Assembly: GCF_001625575.1 (NCBI RefSeq)
Contig: NZ_AUXV01000004.1
Coordinates: 62,001-126,000 of the forward strand
DNA from: Pseudoalteromonas luteoviolacea S2607
Lineage (GTDB): Bacteria > Pseudomonadota > Gammaproteobacteria > Enterobacterales > Alteromonadaceae
Direction of reading: 5' to 3'
Length of the DNA stretch: 64,000 bases
Shown: piece by piece, positions 43,519-51,792 of the stretch
Layout of the letters: each line of letters opens with the position of its first letter
Position numbering within the stretch: position 1 is the stretch's first letter
Position numbers and translations under genes: made by a program
The notes under the pieces: model-generated
What the model saw: only the letters and a program-made list of their open reading frames with translations
What the model was told of the DNA's origin: nothing
Databases searched by the model: none

Positions 43519-46500
43519 ATGACGGATTCTGCAAACAATGCCGCACTTGAACAAGGCTCTTACGACCTAATCAAGCGCCGATTGAGCAACTCAGGTGCTC
43601 AGCTTCGCAAAGACGTTGACACCTTAAATCAAAACCGAATTGACACATTTGGCAGCACCGAGATCAAAGTAAAAGGGCGTGCCAGAGTAAGAACCGAACA
43701 TAACTGTATCCCTCGTGATATCGTACTGATTGGCGATAAATTGATATTTGCCTACAACGTTTTCTTAGGCCTCAAAAAAAATATTCATGTCAGCGATGTA
43801 TTTAGTGTTCAAAAACTAGTTTATCAGGATGACCACTATGAAGTTGAAGACTACCCGAGTGAAACAAAATTTCTGACTGATAATCGCTTTTTGCGCGATT
43901 TTGAAGAGCTCTATACTTATTATAAAGAAACGCACCTTCAACACTTATATCAGCAAAATGGTAAACTGTTCGCTGTATTTCAGATTGGCGATAAACTCAC
44001 TGATGTACGAGTATTTCGTTGGGAAATCGCTGCGGATAATACCCTAGATTACATTGATAACCGTGGCGAGCGAGATATCAAGGGTAATCAAGACTATGAT
44101 TTCGAATGGATAAAGACCGATCGCTCTGATCATGTTGAGGGACGCCACCCACATATTAATATTCTTGACCGTGTTTTTGTTGAAACGGTTGGTGGCGACT
44201 TAACCATTAAAATTGAAAGCAACACAGAAAGTGGCGAAGGGATCTATGCAGAACCCGTTGATGATAAAAATCAATCGCTGGCAGATTGTGAAGTTGAGTA
44301 CGCGCAGCTGGGTGAAATCATTCTGCTGAAGGTGCTGCCATATCGAGAAAAAGTATGGCGCCACTATATTTTCAACTGCATTACTCAAAAAGTGATTCGC
44401 CAAGATGCAATTTCAGATGCATGTGTGCAGTTGCCCGACGATCATGGTGTGATTTATCCGGGTGGCTACTACTTGCAGTCTGGACAAACACGGCATTTTG
44501 ATGACCAAATTGAAAATTTAGAGTTTCATAAACAAATCAAGTCGCCTAACGGCGAAGATGTATTGTACGTTTTTTATGAGCCGACAGAAGGTCGTTACGC
44601 GTTGTTTGCGTATAACCTTATTGAGAAAAATCTCCAAAATCCGATTTACTGTCATGGTTATGGCGTATATGACGATGGCTTAACTATCACGTTCAAAGCC
44701 GAAAAAGAAGAAGCAGAACGAGTACACCCGATTCAGGTTTGGGATAGCCCATTTTGCTCGGTAGAGTATGCGGCCAATGCTCCGACGCCAACAAGTATGC
44801 TGGGCAAGATTGGTAACCCAGATTTGGTCCGCGGGATCTCAGATCTGTACAGCGTATGTAAAGCGATCAGTGAACAAAACCCGAACGTGTCTCACTACGA
44901 AAGCCTTATCTCCCTCACGCGCAGTATATTAGACAGATATCACTGGTTGGTTGAAAGCGATTTCGCAGCACTCAATGGGCAGCTTCATGAAATCTTTGAA
45001 ACTTCAGAGCAAGTGCTGGATGAATTTGAAAAAGTAAGTCAAATTCAAGAGACGGCCAAAAAAGCATTGGCTGATATTCAAGCTCAATATAAAGATACCA
45101 CCAAAGAAATACGTCCAGATAGCTTTAAACTTGCCACCGAATTTGTCACCGGTCTTGAGTCTTTAAAACAGCTCAAAGGTAAGATTATTAGTCTCGAAGA
45201 AGTTAAATATATCAATCTGGAGGCGCTTGGTGAACTGCAACAGCAGTTGGACGAAAAAACACTCGACTTAAGCCAGGCAACTGCGCAGTTCTTACAGCAA
45301 GATACAGCATTAGCGCCCTATCACGAAAAGTTGGATGAGCTGACTGAACTGAGCGAAAAAAGTGACAGCGTCACTGAATTAAATGGCTTTTTGGAAGCGC
45401 TTGATACGCTGGGTGGAGAGCTGGACCTACTCAATCACACAATGCTTGACCTTGAAATAGATGACAGCCGAGTTAGGACTCAAATCTTAGAAGATGTCAG
45501 TGGGGTCTATGCGCTGGTCAATCGAGCCAAAGCCAGTATCGAAATTCGCAGAAAGAGCTTAGGTAGCGTTGAAGCCAAAGCCGAATTTGCGGCTCGTTTC
45601 AAGCTGTTCAGCCAAAGCATTACCAGTAGCTTAAATAATGCACGTACACCAGAACAATGCGATGAGCAATTATCTCGTTTGTTAATTCAGCTAGAAGAAC
45701 TGGAGTCACAGTTTAGCGAATACGATGAATATCTCGCTGAAATCATGGCTAAGCGTGATGATGTTTATGAAAGTTTTGAAGCGCATAAACAGCAACTGAT
45801 AGATGAAAGGCAGCGCAGAGCGCTAAACCTAGCAAATGCCGCAGAGCGAATTCTTCAGGGTGTAACCAGACGGTCTCAAAGCTTTACTGAGATAGACGAG
45901 ATTAACAGTTACTTTGCGTCGGATCCGATGATCAGCAAGTTGCGTAGTTTGACTCAAGAACTCAAAGAGCTAGGCGATGAGATCAAGGCTGACGATATCC
46001 AAGCGAAACTGAAAGCGTGTAAAGATCAAGGCATACGTTCACTGCGAGATAAGCAGGATATATATAGCGATGGTGGAAACTCGGTCAAAATTGGTAAACA
46101 CAGCTTTGGTGTGAACAAACAGTTGTTAGACCTCACTTTGCTACCTCGTGATGAAGACTTGATGTTCCATTTGACTGGTACAGAGTACTTCGAGTCAATT
46201 CAAGACAACCAGGTTCGCGAAAAATTACTCACTTATCGCCCTTATTGGCAGCAAAACTTAGTTTCTGAAAACCACGAGATTTATCGCGGTGAGTTCTTAG
46301 CAGCCCAAGTATTGAAAGCTGCGAATGAAGCTGATCATAGTCTGACTTTTACTGAACTAGAGAGAGCAATCCAAGAAGAGCGCATTTTGCCGCTGGTGCA
46401 AAAATTTGCTGAACCTCGCTATCAGGAAGGCTATGAAAAAGGCATTCATGATCATGATGCAGCGATGATATTGAGTAACTTACTGGGGCAAAAGAAAGCC

Positions 46501-49500
46501 TTGGGACTACTTATTTATCCAAGCTCAGCACGCATTGTGGCACAGTTGTTTTTCTGCCAAATTGAGCCCCAAATACAGGCTAAGTGGACAGAGCAATCAA
46601 AGCAAGCTGAGTTAATGTCTCGCATGCTCGGAGATACGCGTTTCCAAGCCCAACTCGTAGATGCTTTGAGTCTTGAAATCGAAGCCTTTGCGAGCACACA
46701 ATTAGTAAAGTACTTGGCTTACTTACCTAAGCTCTCTGCTAATTTGAGCGCAGAGTACCTAGTTAAAGAACTTGCAAATCAGCAAAAAGACGTCTGTTTC
46801 GTAATGTCTGATAAAGTTAAGAAAGTATCTGAGCAGTTTACGAGTGTGGCCAAAACCAAAGGGTTCACAAAGTCTCTCAACGAGACACTGAGTACGCTCG
46901 CATGTTTGCAAGAGCAAGCGATTATGATGGCCAGCTGGTTAAATGCCTATGGACTGCAGCAAGCTTCCAACACCGAAATTGCTCAAGATGTCTTGCTTGA
47001 AGCTGCGAACGTATTACTTTTACAGCACCTTGAGGTTGCCAAGTTTGTTGCTCAAGACGTCGCTATTTCTAACTCTATTAATGGGTTGCTTGGGCAACAT
47101 AGCAGAATTGATGAACAAGCACTCTCTTTGGATTACTCAGAATTTTATGCGCGAACGTCGGATTATCTCCAACATCATGCCGCTGGATTTACGCATTATC
47201 ATGCAATTAAATCTGAGATTCTGGTGGAGCAGAAAGCGCGTCTACAGCTTGATGAATTTAAGCCCAGACCGCTGAGCTCATTTGTTCGTAATCAGCTTAT
47301 CGACAAAGTGTATTTTCCAATTATTGGAGATAACCTCGCCAAGCAAATTGGTGCGTCAGGTAGTAATAAGCGAACAGATTTGATGGGTATGTTATTGCTT
47401 ATTTCACCACCAGGTTATGGTAAGACGACGCTCATAGAATATGTTGCAAACCGGTTGGGTTTGACCTTTGTTAAAGTGAACTGTCCGTCTATTGGCCACG
47501 ATCAGGTTTCACTGGATCCGGCGCAAGCGATCAATGCCACGGCTGCAAAAGAAATTGAGAAAATCAATCAGAGCTTTGAGATGGGCAACAATGTCATGCT
47601 CTACTTGGATGACATTCAGCATACTAACCCAGAGTTTTTGCAGAAGTTTATTTCACTGTGTGATGGCTCAAGACGCATTGACGGCGTTTGGAATGGACGA
47701 AGTAAAACCTATGACTTGCGCGGTAAAAAGTTTGCGGTCGTGATGGCGGGTAACCCGTACACTGAGTCGGGTGAAAGCTTTAAAATTCCAGACATGTTGG
47801 CGAACCGTGCCGATATTTACAATTTGGGTGATACCTTGTCTGGGTGTGAGCAGGAGTTTGCAATGAGCTTCATAGAAAATGCGCTGACATCTAATGCAGT
47901 TCTTGCGCCTTTGGCTAACCGCAATATGGCGGACTTGTATAAGTTAGTTAGGATCAGTGAAGGAGAAGACATTTCATTAAATGAGCTGGAACATAACTAC
48001 TCTCAAGCACAGGCAAATGAAATTGTCTCAGTATTACAAAAACTGATCACCATCAGAAATACAGTGCTGAAAGTCAATGCGCAATACATTGCCTCTGCGG
48101 CGCAAGATGATGATTACCGCACTGAACCGCCATTTAAGTTACAGGGGAGCTATCGTAACATGAATAAGATGGCGGAAAAGGTGGTCGCTGCGATGAATGA
48201 AGCAGAGCTTGAGAACCTTATTCAAGATCACTACCGCGGTGAAGCGCAAACCCTAAGTAAAGGCAGTGAAGAGAATTTACTGAAGCTGGCTGAGCTAAGG
48301 GAGACGTTAACGGATGAAGATCGCACAAGATGGGAGCAAATTTTAGCGGACTATGCGCTCTTAAATAGAGCAAATGATGCGGGTAGTCCGGTATTGTTAG
48401 CAGTTGAGCAATTAGGTGAGCTAAATGCGTCATTATCGAGCATTGCAACAAAGCTAGATAAAGAGCAGTTAAGTCATGATTACTCTGCTTTGCTCGAAAG
48501 CTTGACGAGCACGGTGAAAACTCAGGATCTTAAGCCAAGCATTGAGACGCTTGCTAAAACACTCGATAAAGGTGTACAGCATTCACCTTTAACAGCGTCA
48601 TTTGAAAAGCTGACCGAATTGCTGGGTAATCAGCACGGTGAATTGCTGAAGCAAAAAACGCAGAATGCTGAGCATGCGATGGACAAGCAAGATGTATTAT
48701 TCACGCGATTAGGTAGCGAACTTAATCAGGTGTCACAAGCATTAGCGAAGCAAACAAAGCTACAGCAAGTGCAAGTTGAACAAGTGAAACAAAAAGAGGT
48801 GGATGCCGCGGATACGCAACAGGTACATTCTGAACAGGTCGGTCTGGTGGTGTCTAAAGTCAGTGATGCATTGAACAAGCTTTGTGAGTCGCAACAAACG
48901 CAGGTCGAGCATGCTAAAAAGCAAGAATCAGTTCGTGAGAGTATCATTGAACAGTTGGCTAAAATAGCCCTTTTACATGAAGCGCAAAACCCAGCTCAGC
49001 ACCAAGAAAAGCAAGCAGAGCTGCTATCGCAAATCAATGAATCTTTACAAGACGTAGCGTCTCAGCAAGGGACACAGCAGCGTATCACGGAGCTGACCGA
49101 GCGACTAGCTCAGTCTCAAAGTACACTAGAGTCGCAACTTGTTAATGTGCTTAAAGAAAATCAAGCATTTAGCGCTGAACAATTGCAAAATGTGCTAGAT
49201 GTTCAGCAACAAAGTCAGGAAGCGTTTTCGATCAAAGTTGAAGCTCAAAGCACGGCGCTAGAGCAGTTGATAACACAGGTTGTACAAGTGAGCGAAATGG
49301 CGACTGCGCGTCAAACTACCCCAAGTGATGAGGTTGCGATTGCACTGAGTGAGTTAGTCAATAACACGCTGCCGCAGCTGGCTGCGAGTGCAAACGAACC
49401 AAATGGACTCGACCCCGAACTTGGCCGTAAGGTGGATGTAATCTTGGAGCGCCTTGCGCGAATAGAGCGCATGCCATCAAGCAGTCAAACCTCGGCTCAA

Positions 49501-49527
49501 GGTGGGGATAATCCTTATATGCTTTAA
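43519..49527 (+). CDS. Giant AAA+ ATPase of the PspA/flotillin operon
   Basis: A 2002-residue protein. The N-terminal 450 residues look like a beta-propeller-type domain; residues about 450-850 are coiled coils. An AAA+ ATPase core lies at about 1280-1470, with Walker A PPGYGKTTL (near 1299) and Walker B VMLYLDDIQH (near 1361). The C-terminal 400 residues are mostly Gln/Glu-rich coiled coil. Proteins of this type are often labelled 'DNA repair ATPase', but I see no nuclease or DNA-binding motif. Gene context (YjfI, PspA, YqiJ, flotillin) points to remodelling of membrane-associated assemblies; that is inference. A strong terminator follows. Confidence 0.85.
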   Translation: MTDSANNAALEQGSYDLIKRRLSNSGAQLRKDVDTLNQNRIDTFGSTEIKVKGRARVRTEHNCIPRDIVLIGDKLIFAYNVFLGLKKNIHVSDVFSVQKLVYQDDHYEVEDYPSETKFLTDNRFLRDFEELYTYYKETHLQHLYQQNGKLFAVFQIGDKLTDVRVFRWEIAADNTLDYIDNRGERDIKGNQDYDFEWIKTDRSDHVEGRHPHINILDRVFVETVGGDLTIKIESNTESGEGIYAEPVDDKNQSLADCEVEYAQLGEIILLKVLPYREKVWRHYIFNCITQKVIRQDAISDACVQLPDDHGVIYPGGYYLQSGQTRHFDDQIENLEFHKQIKSPNGEDVLYVFYEPTEGRYALFAYNLIEKNLQNPIYCHGYGVYDDGLTITFKAEKEEAERVHPIQVWDSPFCSVEYAANAPTPTSMLGKIGNPDLVRGISDLYSVCKAISEQNPNVSHYESLISLTRSILDRYHWLVESDFAALNGQLHEIFETSEQVLDEFEKVSQIQETAKKALADIQAQYKDTTKEIRPDSFKLATEFVTGLESLKQLKGKIISLEEVKYINLEALGELQQQLDEKTLDLSQATAQFLQQDTALAPYHEKLDELTELSEKSDSVTELNGFLEALDTLGGELDLLNHTMLDLEIDDSRVRTQILEDVSGVYALVNRAKASIEIRRKSLGSVEAKAEFAARFKLFSQSITSSLNNARTPEQCDEQLSRLLIQLEELESQFSEYDEYLAEIMAKRDDVYESFEAHKQQLIDERQRRALNLANAAERILQGVTRRSQSFTEIDEINSYFASDPMISKLRSLTQELKELGDEIKADDIQAKLKACKDQGIRSLRDKQDIYSDGGNSVKIGKHSFGVNKQLLDLTLLPRDEDLMFHLTGTEYFESIQDNQVREKLLTYRPYWQQNLVSENHEIYRGEFLAAQVLKAANEADHSLTFTELERAIQEERILPLVQKFAEPRYQEGYEKGIHDHDAAMILSNLLGQKKALGLLIYPSSARIVAQLFFCQIEPQIQAKWTEQSKQAELMSRMLGDTRFQAQLVDALSLEIEAFASTQLVKYLAYLPKLSANLSAEYLVKELANQQKDVCFVMSDKVKKVSEQFTSVAKTKGFTKSLNETLSTLACLQEQAIMMASWLNAYGLQQASNTEIAQDVLLEAANVLLLQHLEVAKFVAQDVAISNSINGLLGQHSRIDEQALSLDYSEFYARTSDYLQHHAAGFTHYHAIKSEILVEQKARLQLDEFKPRPLSSFVRNQLIDKVYFPIIGDNLAKQIGASGSNKRTDLMGMLLLISPPGYGKTTLIEYVANRLGLTFVKVNCPSIGHDQVSLDPAQAINATAAKEIEKINQSFEMGNNVMLYLDDIQHTNPEFLQKFISLCDGSRRIDGVWNGRSKTYDLRGKKFAVVMAGNPYTESGESFKIPDMLANRADIYNLGDTLSGCEQEFAMSFIENALTSNAVLAPLANRNMADLYKLVRISEGEDISLNELEHNYSQAQANEIVSVLQKLITIRNTVLKVNAQYIASAAQDDDYRTEPPFKLQGSYRNMNKMAEKVVAAMNEAELENLIQDHYRGEAQTLSKGSEENLLKLAELRETLTDEDRTRWEQILADYALLNRANDAGSPVLLAVEQLGELNASLSSIATKLDKEQLSHDYSALLESLTSTVKTQDLKPSIETLAKTLDKGVQHSPLTASFEKLTELLGNQHGELLKQKTQNAEHAMDKQDVLFTRLGSELNQVSQALAKQTKLQQVQVEQVKQKEVDAADTQQVHSEQVGLVVSKVSDALNKLCESQQTQVEHAKKQESVRESIIEQLAKIALLHEAQNPAQHQEKQAELLSQINESLQDVASQQGTQQRITELTERLAQSQSTLESQLVNVLKENQAFSAEQLQNVLDVQQQSQEAFSIKVEAQSTALEQLITQVVQVSEMATARQTTPSDEVAIALSELVNNTLPQLAASANEPNGLDPELGRKVDVILERLARIERMPSSSQTSAQGGDNPYML

Positions 49528-49540
49528 CGCACTAGGGAAT

Positions 49541-49570
49541 AAAAAAGCCGGCTGTTTAGCCGGCTTTTTT
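49541..49570 (+). terminator. Terminator of the stress operon
   Basis: AAAAAA, GCCGGCT pairing with AGCCGGC over GTTT, then TTTTTT. Ends the 10-kb operon 14 nt after the ATPase stop. Confidence 0.92.
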
Positions 49571-49648
49571 GCATCTCAAGTACAACTAAAGGTGCTCTTA
49601 AGCGGTTTTGGCTCAACTATTTTCTTTTCCTTTCTCGACTTGTTCCTT

Positions 49649-49681
49649 TCCCAGTTTTGTTTTTCAGTCCCATAACTGGGA
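49649..49681. promoter_or_regulatory. Candidate upstream activator site for the exporter operon
   Basis: TCCCAGTT (49649-49656) and AACTGGGA (49674-49681) form an 8-bp inverted repeat with a 17-nt spacer, about 95 nt before the expected start point of the sigma-54 promoter. This is where an NtrC-type activator binds. Confidence 0.5.
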
Positions 49682-49735
49682 TAAGAAATTGGCTATAAAA
49701 TAGTAAAAAGCATTTAAAAACATGTACTTATATTT

Positions 49736-49751
49736 TGGTATGCATTTCGCT
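49736..49751 (+). promoter_or_regulatory. Candidate sigma-54 promoter of the exporter operon
   Basis: TGGTATGCATTTCGCT has GG at 49737-49738 and GC at 49749-49750, the required 10-nt spacing of the -24 and -12 elements. It lies 36 nt before the first gene of an operon that itself encodes a sigma-54-dependent regulator. Confidence 0.65.
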
Positions 49752-49786
49752 TTTATCCATTTTAATTTTGATCAGTAAGGGCGAGT

Positions 49787-51043
49787 ATGAATATCAAAGA
49801 CTCTCTAGCAAAGAATAAAAAGCGTGTGCTGCCAGTTAAAGGAAGTGCACTAGGTGTGGTGAGTGCACTTTTGTGTTTGGCCTTAGTATTTACAGACTAT
49901 CAAGGGGAAAGTGTTGAGTATCAAAATGTGGTGTTTGCACAAGTACAGAGTGGGCCTCTTGAATTAGTTGTTTCTGGCTATGGACATTTACGTTCTAAAC
50001 ATAGCCGTTTTATCACTTCAAGTCGTTTGGCACAGGTTGAAGAGGTCCTTTTGCTACCTGGTAGCCGTGTGACTGCTGAGTCAATCATCATGCGTTTATC
50101 TAACCCCAGTCTTCAGCAGGCTTTGATGCGCAGTCGATTAGCATTGGCAAGGCAAACAGCGAGTTTTGAAGCGTTGAATTTAAGTCAAAAAAGTGAGCTG
50201 TTGTCTCAACAAGGCCAACTGACATTGTTGAATAGTGAGTTGGTCAATGCGCAATTAAGAGAAGAAGCAGAAGCAAAGCTGATCTCTAGCGGTATTGTTT
50301 CAGCGCTAGACCATAGGCGATCTGAGTTGGCGGTTCAACAGCTCAGTGAGCGGGTTGAACTCGCGAAACAGCAACTTGAGCAAACTAGAGCGTTGCATGC
50401 TCAGCGACTGAATGTAGAGCAAAAATTAATCAATGAACTAGAGCTGAGCTATCAAGCTGCAAAAGAAGATGTCGACAAGTTAGAAGTGAGGGCGGGCATT
50501 GATGGCATGCTGATGGAAGTAAATATCGAACAAGGGCAATCAGTGCAAATTGGTGCACCTCTGGCCTTAGTAGGCAGCGAGCGCGCGTTGTTAGCAGACC
50601 TTCAAGTACCAGAAAAGCAAGCAAGTCGAGTCGAAATCGGACAACTAGGCACGATTAATACTTTCAGTGGGGAGGTGAGTGCAAAGGTAAACCGTATTGA
50701 CCCCGTGGTAAGAGAAGGGCGGATTTTAGTTGAGCTTGAATTGATAGGGGAGCTGCCAGACAACGCGCGTCCGGCGCTATCGATTGAAGGAAAAGTGATC
50801 ACAGAAAAACGTACATCAGCACTTTCTATTCAAAAGCCGAGTTATGTCTCTGAGCAAAGTAGTAGCGCAATGTTTGTTCTTAATCCAGACACAAATCAAC
50901 TAGTTAAAACTCAATTAGAGTTTGGTAAACTCGCAGGCAACGCCATCGAAATTCGATCTGGTGTAAAGGCCGGCGAGCAAGTCGTAATTTCGGATATGTC
51001 TGACTTTAAACATCTCGCACAAATAACAATAAATCATCAGTAA
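49787..51043 (+). CDS. HlyD-type periplasmic adaptor of a MacB-like exporter
   Basis: A 418-residue membrane fusion protein. N-terminal signal anchor (about 22-40), lipoyl half (VVSGYGHLRSKHSRFITS), a long coiled-coil hairpin (about 105-235), second lipoyl half (LEVRAGIDGMLMEVNIEQGQSV), then the beta-barrel domain. It bridges the inner-membrane ABC permease to an outer-membrane channel. No channel gene is in the operon. First gene behind the candidate sigma-54 promoter; it lies 14 nt before the ATPase gene. Confidence 0.9.
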   Translation: MNIKDSLAKNKKRVLPVKGSALGVVSALLCLALVFTDYQGESVEYQNVVFAQVQSGPLELVVSGYGHLRSKHSRFITSSRLAQVEEVLLLPGSRVTAESIIMRLSNPSLQQALMRSRLALARQTASFEALNLSQKSELLSQQGQLTLLNSELVNAQLREEAEAKLISSGIVSALDHRRSELAVQQLSERVELAKQQLEQTRALHAQRLNVEQKLINELELSYQAAKEDVDKLEVRAGIDGMLMEVNIEQGQSVQIGAPLALVGSERALLADLQVPEKQASRVEIGQLGTINTFSGEVSAKVNRIDPVVREGRILVELELIGELPDNARPALSIEGKVITEKRTSALSIQKPSYVSEQSSSAMFVLNPDTNQLVKTQLEFGKLAGNAIEIRSGVKAGEQVVISDMSDFKHLAQITINHQ

Positions 51044-51057
51044 TAAAGGAATCTATC

Positions 51058-51792
51058 ATGGCTAACACACCTGTAATCGAGTTAATCAATGTATCAAAAG
51101 TCTATGTCAGTGGTGGTGTTGAAACACACGCACTGAGTGATATTAATTTAAGTATTCACCAAGGCGATTATGTGGCCATCAGCGGCCCGTCAGGCTGCGG
51201 AAAATCGACTCTATTAAGTTTGATGGGGCTACTGGATGACATTACCGAAGGGTGTTACAAAATCGAGGGCGTGGACACACAAAGCCTTGATATGGACACT
51301 TTGGCTGAACTCAGAAATTTACATATTGGGTTTATTTTCCAGTCATTCAACTTGATTGATGAACTGAGTGTATTTGACAACGTAGCATTGCCTTTGATCT
51401 ATCGAGAGCAATCGTTAAGCCAACAAGACATCGCGGACAGGGTCAATAAAGCACTGTCACAGGTAGAAATAGCCCACCGCTCACAGCACAAGCCCAATCA
51501 ATTATCTGGTGGCCAACAGCAGCGGGTAGCCATTGCTCGTGCACTTGCTGGGGAGCCGAGTATTTTACTCGTGGATGAACCAACCGGTAACTTAGATTCA
51601 AAGAATGGTGATGCTGTCATGGCTATTTTAGACCGCTTAAATGAGCAAGGCACGACCATCTGCATGGTAACGCATGATCCGCGCTATGCAGGCTATGCGA
51701 AGCGACAGATTAAATTGCTAGATGGTGAAGTACTGCAGGATCAATCTTTAGCTCAACAAGCCAATGACTACCACACGGAGGAGGTGTTATGA
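51058..51792 (+). CDS. ABC transporter ATP-binding protein (LolD/MacB type)
   Basis: A 244-residue nucleotide-binding subunit with complete motifs: Walker A GPSGCGKST (about 41-49), Q-loop FQSFNL, signature LSGGQQQRV, Walker B ILLVDEP and the switch His in VTHD. The type with TGNLDSKNG belongs to MacB/LolD/FtsE-like mechanotransmission exporters. Its stop overlaps the start of the permease gene (ATGA), so the two subunits are made together. Confidence 0.95.
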   Translation: MANTPVIELINVSKVYVSGGVETHALSDINLSIHQGDYVAISGPSGCGKSTLLSLMGLLDDITEGCYKIEGVDTQSLDMDTLAELRNLHIGFIFQSFNLIDELSVFDNVALPLIYREQSLSQQDIADRVNKALSQVEIAHRSQHKPNQLSGGQQQRVAIARALAGEPSILLVDEPTGNLDSKNGDAVMAILDRLNEQGTTICMVTHDPRYAGYAKRQIKLLDGEVLQDQSLAQQANDYHTEEVL

